Positions 41,313 to 49,951 of a stretch of DNA of 64,000 nt are shown here, in pieces. The notes beneath the pieces are model-generated. The model was not told where the DNA came from. It saw only the letters and a list, made by a program, of their open reading frames with translations, and did no database searches. A program made the position numbers and the translations under genes. The stretch is from Rhodoplanes sp. GTDB taxonomy: Bacteria; Pseudomonadota; Alphaproteobacteria; Rhizobiales; Xanthobacteraceae. The stretch covers positions 1-64,000 of the forward strand of contig NZ_JACAAX010000028.1 of NCBI RefSeq assembly GCF_013377085.1, in the 5' to 3' direction. Numbering within the stretch: position 1 is the stretch's first letter; each line of letters opens with the position of its first letter.

Positions 41313-42554
41313 TCAGGCGTCCTGGACCGCGAGCTTGCGGCGGGCGAGCTCGTGCTTCGACGGGTAGACGTAGGGGCCCATCTGCAGGACCAGGATCGAG
41401 GCGACGACCAGGCCGCCCGCGAAGGTCCACAGCACCGGTACGTAGGAGCCGGCCTTGTCGAACGAGACGCCCATCACGAACGGGCCGATGCCGTTCGCCA
41501 GCATGAAGATGGCGAACAGGTAGCCGTAGATCTCGCCGAAGCTGCGCAGGCCGAGATAACGCGAGATGAAGAACGCGATCAGGTCGACCTCGGCGCCGAG
41601 GCCGAGCCCGATCAGCACGGTCGCGAGCGAGGCCAGGGCCGTGTTGCTGGTCGTGATCAGCATCACGATGCCGATCAGCGGGATGATGATGAACACCACC
41701 GCCACATAGGGCGCGAACAGGCGGTCGAGCAGATAGCCGGCGAGCAGCCGTCCGGCGATCAGGGCGAGGCCCGCCATGGTGAGGGCGGAGGTCGCCATCT
41801 GCGGGGAGACGCCGCGGTCGGTGAGCAGCGGCACCACATGGCCGATCGACCCGTTGGCGGCGGCGGCGAGCGCGAAGAACGGCACGACGAGCAGCCAGAA
41901 GTACTTGGTCTTCAGCGCCTCCCGGCCCGACAGGCCGGGCAGGACCGTGGGCATCTCCTCGCCGTCCGCCGCCAGCGCGCGATCCGGCTCGCGCACAAAG
42001 AACGCGACGGCCGGAATCGCGAGCACGAAGGTGAGGAGGCCGAGGCCGACATAGGCGCCGCGCCAGCCGAACGCATCGATCAGCGCCTGCGCATATTGTG
42101 GGATCAACGCGGCGCCGAGGCCGACGCCCGCCATGGCGACGCCGAGCGCGAGGCCGCGATGATCGTCGAAGGTCGCCGCGATCGACTTCGAATAGATCAG
42201 CGGGGTCTGGCCCGAAGCGGCGAGGCCCATCAGGCCGTAAAAGGCAATGAAGGCGGCCGGCGAGGACGGGGTCAGTGACGTCAGGGCCACGATGGCGGCG
42301 AACACCGTGATGCACGGCAGCGCGACGCGGCGGATGCCGTAGCGGTCGACCAGGACGCCGATGAGCGGCGTCATCAGGCCGGTGCAGACGAGCCCGACCA
42401 CCATGGCCATGGAGACGGTGCCGCGGCTCCAGCCGAACTCCTGGCCGATCGGCTTGAGCAGCACACCGAACGAAAACTGCATGATGGCGCCGTTGCCGAC
42501 CAGCAGGCCGAGCACCGAGCCGAAGACGACCCACCACGGATTCTTGAGCGACAT
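41313..42554 (-). CDS. MFS transporter, OFA/monocarboxylate-like
   Basis: A 413-residue, 12-helix carrier of a different MFS subfamily from its neighbours. NGAIMQFSFGVLLKPIGQEF and GWSRGTVSMAMVVG in helices 1-2 and the LVDRYGIRRVAL loop resemble oxalate/formate antiporter and monocarboxylate carriers. Substrate is unknown but a monocarboxylate is plausible. It follows the amidohydrolase gene by 31 bases and has AGGA before the ATG, so the two are cotranscribed. Confidence 0.88.
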   Translation of the reverse strand: MSLKNPWWVVFGSVLGLLVGNGAIMQFSFGVLLKPIGQEFGWSRGTVSMAMVVGLVCTGLMTPLIGVLVDRYGIRRVALPCITVFAAIVALTSLTPSSPAAFIAFYGLMGLAASGQTPLIYSKSIAATFDDHRGLALGVAMAGVGLGAALIPQYAQALIDAFGWRGAYVGLGLLTFVLAIPAVAFFVREPDRALAADGEEMPTVLPGLSGREALKTKYFWLLVVPFFALAAAANGSIGHVVPLLTDRGVSPQMATSALTMAGLALIAGRLLAGYLLDRLFAPYVAVVFIIIPLIGIVMLITTSNTALASLATVLIGLGLGAEVDLIAFFISRYLGLRSFGEIYGYLFAIFMLANGIGPFVMGVSFDKAGSYVPVLWTFAGGLVVASILVLQMGPYVYPSKHELARRKLAVQDA

Positions 42555-42585
42555 GGTCTTGATCCTGGGTGTGTGGTGAAAGGGG

Positions 42586-43539
42586 TCAGGCGAGGCCGAG
42601 CAGGGTCTTGGCGTTGCCCGAGGCGATCTCCGTGCGGACCTCGTCCGGGATGTCGACCGTATCGAGGAAGTGCCCGGCCTCGCCGGCGTCCTCGAACGGA
42701 TGGTCGGAGGCGAAGCAGACGCGGTCGCGCCCGAGCGCGGCGACCGCGCAGGCGAGCGGCTCGGCCGAGGACATGCCGGAGGTCGTCACCGCGATGTTGC
42801 GCTTGATGTAGAAGGACGGCGGCTTCGGCAGCGTGACGCCGTAGAGCTTGGCGCGGCTGTCGAAGCGCCAGAGCAGATAGGGCAGGGTCTCGCCGAGATG
42901 GCCGAGCATCAGGCGCGCCTCGGGATGACGCTCGAACACGCCACCGAACACCAGCCGCAGCGCGTGCGTGCCGGTCTCGACGCCCCACTCCCAGGTGGCG
43001 CGCTTGAGCCCGAAGGTGCCGGCGAGCGACGGCATGGTGGCGACCGGATCGGCCGGGTGCAGATAGATCCAGGTCTTCAGCGTCGCCGCGCGCTCCCAGA
43101 ACGGCGCATAGGCGGGGTCGTCGAGATAGCGGCCGTTGGTGTGACCATTGACCATGGCGCCGCAGAAGTTCAGCTCCTCGACGCAGCGCTGCAGCTCGTC
43201 GGCGGCGGCCAGCGGATCCTGCATCGGCAGATGGCCGAAGCCCGCATAACGGTCCGGTCGCTTGGCGACCTCGGCGGCCAGGAAGTCGTTGGAGGCACGC
43301 GCCTTGGCAATGGCCCGCGCCGTGTCTGTCTCGACCTGCACGCCGGGGCCGGCGATGCCGATCACGGCCTTGCCGATGCCGGCGCGATCCATCCCGGCGA
43401 GACGGCGCTCGCCGAAATCCGTCAGCGCGTCCAGCAGGCGGTCCCGGACGACGGCGGGTACATCGGCGACGGTCGGGTGCCAGTACTCCGTCAGGCCCGG
43501 GCACAGGGCGTGCTCTTCGAGTGCGATCTTGGTGACCAT
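42586..43539 (-). CDS. Amidohydrolase-family (de)carboxylase, gamma-resorcylate decarboxylase-like
   Basis: A 317-residue metal-dependent TIM-barrel enzyme of the amidohydrolase_2/ACMSD group. The N-terminus KIALEEH provides Glu8 and His10. His161 (YLHPADP), His214 (MLGHLGE) and Asp279 (FASDHPFED) complete the metal and catalytic set in the order found in gamma-resorcylate and 5-carboxyvanillate decarboxylases. GFGHLPMQDPLAAADELQRC is also close to that subgroup. It would remove or hydrolyse a carboxyl group of a cyclic acid. No ring hydroxylase or dioxygenase is nearby. GGAG before the ATG. Confidence 0.88.
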   Translation of the reverse strand: MVTKIALEEHALCPGLTEYWHPTVADVPAVVRDRLLDALTDFGERRLAGMDRAGIGKAVIGIAGPGVQVETDTARAIAKARASNDFLAAEVAKRPDRYAGFGHLPMQDPLAAADELQRCVEELNFCGAMVNGHTNGRYLDDPAYAPFWERAATLKTWIYLHPADPVATMPSLAGTFGLKRATWEWGVETGTHALRLVFGGVFERHPEARLMLGHLGETLPYLLWRFDSRAKLYGVTLPKPPSFYIKRNIAVTTSGMSSAEPLACAVAALGRDRVCFASDHPFEDAGEAGHFLDTVDIPDEVRTEIASGNAKTLLGLA

Positions 43540-43633
43540 GGAGTCTCCGTGTGGTCAGACGTGTTTGCTCGGGAGAGGCGGAGGTCCGGAAAGGGATCGC
43601 GGGCCGCGACCGGACTTCCGTAGATGTCCTGTA

Positions 43634-43650
43634 ATACGGTTCAGCCGTAT
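43634..43650. promoter_or_regulatory. Operator-like palindrome ATACGG-N5-CCGTAT
   Basis: The 17-base inverted repeat lies 95 bases upstream of the amidohydrolase ATG. The half-site ATACGG also occurs, inverted and in tandem, before iclR (38889-38899). Binding by the local IclR protein is a reasonable inference. Confidence 0.45.
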
Positions 43651-44253
43651 CAAATGGTGGGTTGACCGGCAAGCGCCCCGCGCCGTGTCACGTGCGATCT
43701 ATTGGTGTGCGGCGCAGCGCGCGCGGCGCACAAAGTCGATCTCGCTCGATGTGAGAAATGGTGTCCGCACAAGATCATTGTTCAGTTTGCATGTGCGAAA
43801 TGAGGTCTCGCCGAGTGATTGAAAAATATTCCGTCGAACGATCCGCACGAACACCTACGTGATGTTACGCGGCCCAAATTGCTGTCCCGAATCGTGGTCT
43901 CCGGAATCGCCGTACGGGTGTCTTTTGGCTGCGTCGACGGTGATCCACCAAAAGCCGACGTGATTAGATCGCATCGCGACCGCCTCGGGTAGTGGCGACC
44001 CGACGGGCCGAGGAGATCAGGACGAGTACTTATATAAACGGGAGCTCTCGCCGACCCGTAACCCGCATGGCGGTACAGGAGGCGTCTTCGGATCGTGCGG
44101 CGCACATCGCGCCCGACCAGCGGAGTGAGCCGCTGCGACAGGCGTTTGCAGCGCAACCGGTGCGTCTGATCTCGCAGTGCAGCGACATCACCCCGGTCTA
44201 CAGCCATCCGGCCCGTCGTGACGAGCCGTGCGGCCGGTGCATGGCGACGGCCG

Positions 44254-44282
44254 TTGACCTATAGAACCACGATGCGATACGT
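44254..44282 (+). promoter_or_regulatory. Candidate sigma-70 promoter of the cyclase B operon
   Basis: TTGACC is followed after 17 bases by ATACGT. It lies 55 bases before the AGGAG-preceded ATG at 44337. The -35 element is good, the -10 element weak. Confidence 0.4.
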
Positions 44283-44336
44283 GTGACCTACATCGCGGGT
44301 CATACTCTCTCTGAAACACACAAGAAGGAGACGACG

Positions 44337-45176
44337 ATGCCGGTCATCCGGGGCGTGTCGATGGAAGGCAACCTCGACAACAGCATGGGGCTCGAGTTCT
44401 ACGACCTGTCCCATCCGTTCGGCCTGCAGAAGCCGAACTGGCCGTACTTCCAGGACGTCCAGATCGAGCGCATCCATTACATGGCGAAGTCGGGCGTGCT
44501 GTCCCAGCGCATCACGACCAGCATGCATCACACCACCCATATCGACGCCCCGGCCCATGTGATCCAGGGAACGCCGTTCATGGACGAGGTGCCGCTGCCG
44601 CATTTCTTCGGCTCGGGCATCGTGATCTCGATCCCCAAGAAGCAGTGGGAGCAGATCGGCTATGACGACCTCGAGAAGGCCGCCGGCAAGCTGGTGCGTC
44701 CGCGCGACGTCGTCATCGTCAACACCGGCTGGCACGAGAAGTACGAGGACAGCGAGGAGTATTTCTGCCTGTCGCCCGGCTTCGTGAAGTCGGCCGGCGA
44801 CTGGTTCGTCGAGAAGAAGGTCAAGGTGGTCGGCCACGACACCCAGGCCAACGACCATCCGCTGGCGACCGCCATCGGCCCGCACCGCAACGGCCCGATC
44901 CATCCGCATCTCGCCGCCGAGTACAAGAAATGGTCGGGCGGCCGCGACTGGAAGGACGACTTCCCGGATTGGGAGCCGGTGCACCGCACCCTGTTCAGCA
45001 ACGGCATCCTCGGCATCGAGAATGTCGGCGGCGAGATCGACAAGGTCACGGGCCGCCGCTGCACCTTCGCGATGTTCCCGTGGCGCTGGGAGCGCGGCGA
45101 CGGCTGCATCATCCGCCTGGTCGCGATCGCCGATCCGAAGGGTGCCTACCGGATCGAGAGCGGGGAGCGCTTCTGA
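44337..45176 (+). CDS. Cyclase-family metal-dependent hydrolase, copy B
   Basis: A 279-residue protein of PF04199, different from copy A in sequence. The metal motif is MHHTTHIDAPAH (63-74), with the usual glycine replaced by Thr66. GHDTQANDHPLATAIGPH and the C-terminal LGIENVGGEID are conserved in the subgroup. It probably opens a ring or hydrolyses an amide or ester of a small acid. AGGAG before the ATG. Its TGA overlaps the cupin ATG (TGATG), so the two are coupled. Confidence 0.85.
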   Translation: MPVIRGVSMEGNLDNSMGLEFYDLSHPFGLQKPNWPYFQDVQIERIHYMAKSGVLSQRITTSMHHTTHIDAPAHVIQGTPFMDEVPLPHFFGSGIVISIPKKQWEQIGYDDLEKAAGKLVRPRDVVIVNTGWHEKYEDSEEYFCLSPGFVKSAGDWFVEKKVKVVGHDTQANDHPLATAIGPHRNGPIHPHLAAEYKKWSGGRDWKDDFPDWEPVHRTLFSNGILGIENVGGEIDKVTGRRCTFAMFPWRWERGDGCIIRLVAIADPKGAYRIESGERF

Positions 45177-45517
45177 TGAAGGTCAAGCGCTTCGCCGAGC
45201 TGAAGACCTACGACGCGCCGAACCACCGCGGCTGCATGCCGCTGCGCGTGTTCGGCGCCGAGGCGGGCGGCACCACCGGCGTGGTGGTCGGCGTCTCGCA
45301 CTTCCTGCCCGGCGGCGGCGCCGGGCCGGACGCCTCGCCGCCCGAGAAGGTCTACTTCGTGCTGGCCGGCGAGCTCACCGTGATCGTCGACGGCAAGGAG
45401 ACGGTGCTGAAGCAGCACGACGCCTGCACGATCGGACCCAACGAGAGCCGCGAGATCATCAATCGCGGCAACGAGGTCTGCACCATCCTGGTGGCGGTCG
45501 CCGCGCCGAAGAGCTGA
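45176..45517 (+). CDS. Small cupin protein
   Basis: A 113-residue single-domain cupin. Motif 1 is SHFLPGGGAGPDASPPEKVY and motif 2 GPNESREIINRGNE; the two histidines usual in motif 1 are largely missing, so metal binding may be altered. Such small cupins often act as isomerases, decarboxylases or sensors. Its tight coupling to cyclase B suggests a role in the same step or a regulatory subunit. Confidence 0.82.
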   Translation: MKVKRFAELKTYDAPNHRGCMPLRVFGAEAGGTTGVVVGVSHFLPGGGAGPDASPPEKVYFVLAGELTVIVDGKETVLKQHDACTIGPNESREIINRGNEVCTILVAVAAPKS

Positions 45518-45628
45518 GACGTCGCGGCGGCGGAGGGCGCCGGCGGTCGCGCGAATGCGGCTCGCCGACGCTCTCCGCCTGCGGCGACCTGCGCGCCTCC
45601 GAAGGGGCGCCGTCAGAGGAGACGCATC

Positions 45629-46432
45629 ATGTCGGAAGATTTCCTGAAGAACCCGCTCGCGCTGTTCGACGTGCGCGGCAAGACCGCCCTCGTCACCGGC
45701 GCGTCGGGCGCATTCGGTGCCCTCGCCGCCAAGGTGCTGGCCGGGGCCGGCGCCAACGTGGTGATCGCGGCCGGCAACGCCGCCGAGCTCGACAAGGTCG
45801 CGGCGGAATGCAAGACGCTCGGCGCCAAGGTCAAGACGGTCGCGTTGCGGCCGAGCGACGAAGCCAATTGCGACAAGATCGTCGCGGCCGCGGTCGAGGC
45901 CTTCGGCCGGCTCGACATCCTGGTGGTCGGCTCCGGCAAGAACGACGTGGCAAAGATCGGCGACATGACGCCCGAGCGCTTCGAGGACGTCATGGACGCC
46001 AACGTCACCCAGTCGTGGCTGATGGCGCGCGCCTCCAGCAAGCAGATGCTGGCGCAGGGCGGCGGCGGCAAGATCGTGCTGATGTCGTCGGCCCGCGGCC
46101 TCCTCGGCCATCCGGCCGGCTACACGGCCTATTGCGCGTCGAAGTCGGCGGTGGACGGCCTCACCAAGGCGCTCGGCTGCGAGCTCGGCCCGACCGGCAT
46201 CACGGTCAACGCCATCGCCCCGACGGTCTTCCGCTCGGCCCTGACGGCATGGATGTACGAGGACACCGAGAAGGCGCGCGGCGTGCGTCCGGCGTTCCTG
46301 GCCCGCGTGCCGAAGGGCCGGCTCGGCGAGCCGTCCGATCTCGCCGGCCCGCTGCTGTTCCTGTCGTCCGCGGCGTCCGATTTCTACACCGGACACATCC
46401 TGTACGCCGACGGCGGCTACACGGCGGGCTGA
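45629..46432 (+). CDS. SDR family oxidoreductase
   Basis: A 267-residue short-chain dehydrogenase. The cofactor motif TGASGAFG is at 23-30. The active site is Ser153/154, Tyr168 and Lys172 (AYCASK). The usual NNAG strand reads VVGSGKND, which is atypical. ILYADGGYTAG closes the protein as in other SDR enzymes. It likely oxidises or reduces a hydroxyl/keto group in the pathway. GGAG precedes the ATG; the next gene starts three bases after its stop. Confidence 0.88.
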   Translation: MSEDFLKNPLALFDVRGKTALVTGASGAFGALAAKVLAGAGANVVIAAGNAAELDKVAAECKTLGAKVKTVALRPSDEANCDKIVAAAVEAFGRLDILVVGSGKNDVAKIGDMTPERFEDVMDANVTQSWLMARASSKQMLAQGGGGKIVLMSSARGLLGHPAGYTAYCASKSAVDGLTKALGCELGPTGITVNAIAPTVFRSALTAWMYEDTEKARGVRPAFLARVPKGRLGEPSDLAGPLLFLSSAASDFYTGHILYADGGYTAG

Positions 46433-46435
46433 ACC

Positions 46436-47335
46436 ATGACCGAGACAGCGCGCATCGCCGTCATCGGCGCCGGCATGATGGGGCACGGCATCGCCCAGGT
46501 CTTTGCGCTCGCCGGGCACCAGGTGGCACTCACCGATGCCCACGCTCCGACGCTGGCGAGCGCGCTCTCCCGCGTCGAGGCCAATCTGATCGACCTCGGC
46601 GAGGATGTTTCCGCGGTGAAGCGGATCCGCACGGCGGAAAGCCTCGCCGACGCCGTGCGGGACGCCGACTACATCGTCGAAGCGGCGCCCGAGAACCTGG
46701 AGATCAAGCGCAAGCTGTTCGCCGACATCGAGGCGGCGGCGCGGCCCGACGCGATTCTCGCCAGCAACACCTCGGTGATCCCGATCACCGAGATCATGCG
46801 GAACCTGGCGCGGCGCGAGCGCGCCGTCGGGACGCACTGGTGGAATCCGCCGTTCCTGGTGCCGCTGGTCGAGGTCATCGGCACCGAATGGACGTCGCAG
46901 GTCACCATCGACGTCACGATGGCGTTGCATGCAAAGGCCGGGAAGACTCCGGTTCACGTCAAGAAGGACGTGCCCGGCTTCGTCGGCAATCGCCTGCAGC
47001 ACGCGCTGTGGCGCGAGGCGGTGGCGCTGGTCGAGCACGGCATCTGCGACGCCGAGACGGTCGACACCGTGATCAAGGCGAGCTTCGGCCGACGGCTCGC
47101 GGTGCTCGGGCCGCTGGAGAACGCCGATCTGGTCGGCACCGACCTGACGCTGGCCATCCACCAGACCGTGCTGCCGGCGATCGAGAGCCGGCCGGGGCCG
47201 TCGCCTTATCTCGAGGCACTGGTCAAGGACGGCAAACTCGGCATGAAGTCGGGCGAAGGGTTCCGCCGCTGGACGCCGGAGCAGCAGGCCGCCTTGCGGG
47301 CCCGCGTCGTCGACCACCTCAAGAAGGCCCGCTGA
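46436..47335 (+). CDS. 3-hydroxyacyl-CoA dehydrogenase family enzyme, probably acting on a free 3-hydroxy acid
   Basis: A 299-residue protein with an NAD-binding domain (GAGMMGHG, 11-18) and the HCDH C-terminal domain (DVPGFVGNRLQHALWREAVA). The catalytic pair His134 and Glu146 lies in THWWNPPFLVPLVEV. Fatty-acid enzymes have HFFNP followed by V; the WWNPPFLVPLVE version is nearer to carnitine and gulonate 3-dehydrogenases, which oxidise free hydroxy acids. Oxidation to a beta-keto acid would supply the adjacent BKACE directly. It is three bases from the SDR gene and 78 bases from BKACE copy 2. Confidence 0.87.
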   Translation: MTETARIAVIGAGMMGHGIAQVFALAGHQVALTDAHAPTLASALSRVEANLIDLGEDVSAVKRIRTAESLADAVRDADYIVEAAPENLEIKRKLFADIEAAARPDAILASNTSVIPITEIMRNLARRERAVGTHWWNPPFLVPLVEVIGTEWTSQVTIDVTMALHAKAGKTPVHVKKDVPGFVGNRLQHALWREAVALVEHGICDAETVDTVIKASFGRRLAVLGPLENADLVGTDLTLAIHQTVLPAIESRPGPSPYLEALVKDGKLGMKSGEGFRRWTPEQQAALRARVVDHLKKAR

Positions 47336-47413
47336 CCGAGCCCGCGGACTTTGTGCGCGCCGCCGCGTCGCCGGTCGACGCCGGCTCGCCGTACCGGACA
47401 TCAGGAGAAGACA

Positions 47414-48364
47414 ATGTCGAAGCTGATCATCACGGCGGCCGTGACGGGCTCGGTGCATGTGCCGAGCCTGTCGGCCTATCTGCCGGTGACGCCGGAGGAG
47501 ATCGCGGCCGACGGCCTCGCGGCGGTGCGGGCCGGCGCCGCGCTGGTGCATGTGCATGCGCGCGACCCGAAGACCGGCAAGCCGAGCGCGGATCCCAAGC
47601 TCTACGAGGAGATCGTCAAGCGCATCAGCGCCGAGACCGACGCGCCGATCTGCATCACCACGGGCGGCTCGAAGGAGATGACGGTGGCCGAGCGGGCCCG
47701 CTCGGTGATGCTGCTCGAGCCCGAGCTCGCGTCCTTGAACACCGGATCCATGAACTTCGCCATCCACCCGCTCGCGGCCAAGATCAAGGAGCCCAAGTTC
47801 GACTGGGAGATCCCGTTCCTGCAGGCGACGGAGGACTGGATCTTCCCGAACACCTTCAAGACGCTGGGCGAGTTCGCCACCTTCATGGCCAAGGCCAGGA
47901 CCAAGCCGGAGCTCGAGGTCTACGACGCCGGCATGCTGTCCAACGTGCAGTTCCTGCTGGGCACGGGCGTGCTGAAGGCGCCGATCCACATCCAGTTCGT
48001 GCTGGGAATCCTGGGCGGCATGCAGGCCAGCGTCGGCAACCTGGTGTTCCTCCACGAGTCGGCCTGCCGGATGATCGGCGAGGCGAACTTCACCTGGTCG
48101 CTGTCGGCGGCCGGCCGCGCCCAGCTTCCGATGATGGCCACCGCGATGGGCATGGGCGGCAATGTCCGGGTCGGCTTGGAGGACAACCTCTATCTGGCGC
48201 CGAAGCAGCTCGCCAAGTCGAGCGCCGAGCAGGTCGAGCGGATCGTGACCATCGCCAATGCGTTGAGCATCCCGGTGGCGACGCCGGCCGAAGCGCGACA
48301 AATCCTCGGCCTCAAGGGGGCCGACGCGGTCGGCTGGGCGAAGGCGAAGTCCGCGGCCGAGTGA
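47414..48364 (+). CDS. Beta-keto acid cleavage enzyme (BKACE), copy 2
   Basis: A 316-residue protein identical to copy 1, with His46/His48 and Arg252/Glu256/Asp257. Here it terminates the operon cyclase B, cupin, SDR, HCDH, BKACE. Its upstream neighbour is the dehydrogenase expected to make its keto-acid substrate, so this may be the ancestral position. GGAG is eight bases before the ATG. Confidence 0.93.
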   Translation: MSKLIITAAVTGSVHVPSLSAYLPVTPEEIAADGLAAVRAGAALVHVHARDPKTGKPSADPKLYEEIVKRISAETDAPICITTGGSKEMTVAERARSVMLLEPELASLNTGSMNFAIHPLAAKIKEPKFDWEIPFLQATEDWIFPNTFKTLGEFATFMAKARTKPELEVYDAGMLSNVQFLLGTGVLKAPIHIQFVLGILGGMQASVGNLVFLHESACRMIGEANFTWSLSAAGRAQLPMMATAMGMGGNVRVGLEDNLYLAPKQLAKSSAEQVERIVTIANALSIPVATPAEARQILGLKGADAVGWAKAKSAAE

Positions 48365-48388
48365 CGAGCCTTCGGGGCTCTCGGTCGT

Positions 48389-48429
48389 CGTCGTTCCGGA
48401 CGCGCTGCTGCGGGCCCCGGAATGACGAC
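48389..48429. repeat. Short REP-like palindrome in right duplication copy
   Basis: Same element as 38712-38752. Confidence 0.6.
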
Positions 48430-48573
48430 GCCGAGGTGGTTACACGGCTGACTGACGCGAACGGAGGCACCCGGGCGCGTCGGTAAGAGAGGGTCGGGGC
48501 GGACGCGCGCCGGCCCTCTTCTGCTCTCCACGCCGGCGCGGCTCGAAACCGGAGCTGCACCTGAAACGCAAAA

Positions 48574-48601
48574 GCCGACGGGGAGGGGCCTCTCCGTCGG
48601 C
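48574..48601 (-). terminator. Terminator of the CoA-transferase operon
   Basis: On the minus strand GCCGACGGAGAG, a short loop, and CTCCCCGTCGGC form a stem with one mismatch, followed by TTTTGCG. It is 35 bases after the stop of subunit B. Confidence 0.75.
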
Positions 48602-48635
48602 TCTCGTCACCCGGTCTTTCGAACGGGCCGCGGCG

Positions 48636-49298
48636 TCAAGCCGCGACGCCCAGATCCATCTCCGGGACGTCGCCGTCGATCACCAGCTTGGCGCTGGTCG
48701 CGGCGACGATCTGGTCCACCGTGACGCCGGGCGCCCGCTCGCGCAGCACCAGTCCCTCGTCGGTCGGCTCGATCACGGCGAGGTCGGTGACGATCAGGCT
48801 GATGCGCCGGATCGACGTCAGCGGCAGCGTGCATTTCGGCACGATCTTCGGCGCACCCCTGGCGGTGTGGTTCATGGCGACGATCACGCGGCGCGCGCCG
48901 GTGACCAGATCCATGGCGCCGCCCATGCCCGGCACCATCTTGCCCGGCACGACCCAGTTGGCCAGCAGGCCTTCCTCGTCCACCTCGAGGGCGCCCAGCA
49001 CGGTCGCATCGAGATGGCCGCCGCGGATCAGGCCGAACGAGTAGGCGCTGTCGATGGTGGCCGCGCCCGGGATCGCCGACACGGTGCCGCCGCCGGCATC
49101 GGTGAGGTCGGGGTCGTCCATGCCCTCCGGCGGCTTGGCGGCCAGCCCGACGATGCCGTTCTCCGACTCGAACAGGATGTTGTCGTGCTCGTCGATGAAC
49201 TTGGCGACGCCGGTCGGCAGTCCGATCCCGAGATTGACCAGGCTGTTGGGCTTCAGCTCGCGGGCGACGCGGCGCTGGATGATCTCTTCGGGTTTCAT
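48636..49298 (-). CDS. 3-oxoacid/acetoacetate CoA transferase, subunit B (AtoA-like)
   Basis: A 220-residue subunit. The catalytic glutamate is Glu46 in FESENGIVG, where a CoA thioester forms during transfer. GIGLPTGVAKFI and MGGAMDLVTGARRVIVAMNH are family motifs. With subunit A it should convert acetoacetate to acetoacetyl-CoA using succinyl-CoA or another donor. The ATG overlaps the stop of subunit A (TGATG). Confidence 0.92.
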   Translation of the reverse strand: MKPEEIIQRRVARELKPNSLVNLGIGLPTGVAKFIDEHDNILFESENGIVGLAAKPPEGMDDPDLTDAGGGTVSAIPGAATIDSAYSFGLIRGGHLDATVLGALEVDEEGLLANWVVPGKMVPGMGGAMDLVTGARRVIVAMNHTARGAPKIVPKCTLPLTSIRRISLIVTDLAVIEPTDEGLVLRERAPGVTVDQIVAATSAKLVIDGDVPEMDLGVAA

Positions 49299-49951
49299 CA
49301 GGCGGCCCTCTCGATGAGATAGTCGACGACGACGCCGGGCGTCTTCACCACGTCCGGGGGGATCATGCCGATGGGGAGGATCTCGCGCGCCTCGCAGATC
49401 ACGGTGGCGCCGGCGAGCGCCATGATCGGATTGAAGTTGGTCGAGGTGAGCTGATACTGCAGATTGCCGCTGTAGTCGGCCTGGTCGGCGGCGATCAAGG
49501 CGAAGTCGGCCTTCAGCGGCTTGGCCAGCAGCCACAGCTCGCCGTCGATCTCGACCGTCTGTTGGCCGTCGGCCGCGATGGTCCCGAGGCCGGTCTTGGT
49601 CAGCACGCCGCCCAGCCCGTAGCCGCCGGCGCGGATGCGCTCGACCAGCGTGCCCTGCGGCACCAGCTCGACGTCGATCTCGCCGGAGATCATGCCCTTC
49701 TGGGTCTCGGGGTTGAGGCCGATGTGGGAGGCGATCAGCTTGGACACCGCGCCCGCCCGGATCAGCTTGCCGATGTCGACGCCCGGACGTGCGGTGTCGT
49801 TGGCGATGACGGTGAGATTGCGCTTTCCGGATTGAGCCAAGGCCTCGAGCAGGCGGTGGGGAGATCCCACGCCCATGAAGCCGCCGATCATGAGGCGCGC
49901 GCCATCGGGGATGAGCTTGACCGCGTCTTCCGGTTTCAGATGAGGTTTCAT
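49298..49951 (-). CDS. 3-oxoacid/acetoacetate CoA transferase, subunit A (AtoD-like)
   Basis: A 217-residue subunit carrying the CoA-binding signature PDGARLMIGGFMGVGSPHRL at about 15-34 and ETQKGMISGEIDVELVPQGT. It pairs with subunit B in an A2B2 enzyme. The operon is divergent from the hydroxybutyrate permease gene, across 640 bases. An imperfect palindrome CGTAG-AG-CTACG lies about 145 bases upstream. Confidence 0.92.
   Translation of the reverse strand: MKPHLKPEDAVKLIPDGARLMIGGFMGVGSPHRLLEALAQSGKRNLTVIANDTARPGVDIGKLIRAGAVSKLIASHIGLNPETQKGMISGEIDVELVPQGTLVERIRAGGYGLGGVLTKTGLGTIAADGQQTVEIDGELWLLAKPLKADFALIAADQADYSGNLQYQLTSTNFNPIMALAGATVICEAREILPIGMIPPDVVKTPGVVVDYLIERAA

Larger units (their letters stand above)
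43540..44336. other. Large control region between divergent catabolic operons
   Basis: About 800 bases without a credible gene; short frames here lack ribosome sites and family pattern. It is less GC-rich than the flanks (for example GATTGAAAAATATTCCG and GTACTTATATAAACGG). It contains an operator-like palindrome at 43634-43650, a pair of arms CTTTTGG/CCAAAAG around 43923-43955 and a promoter candidate at 44254-44282. Confidence 0.5.
47410..48472. repeat. Perfect 1063-base direct duplication, right copy
   Basis: Identical to 37733-38795. The 8.6 kb between the copies holds iclR, two MFS genes, the amidohydrolase and the cyclase B operon. Recombination between the copies could delete or amplify this segment. 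Confidence 0.95.

Noticed and set aside
43992-44264. 90-codon plus-strand frame in the control region before cyclase B
   Set aside because: Composition and absence of a ribosome site argue against it; it overlaps the likely promoter.
45146-48301. A very long open frame (over 1000 codons) on the minus strand across the cupin-SDR-HCDH-BKACE operon
   Set aside because: Its translation is Arg/Gly/His-rich and matches no fold; it is the antisense of well-recognised genes with good ribosome sites, as expected in GC-rich DNA.
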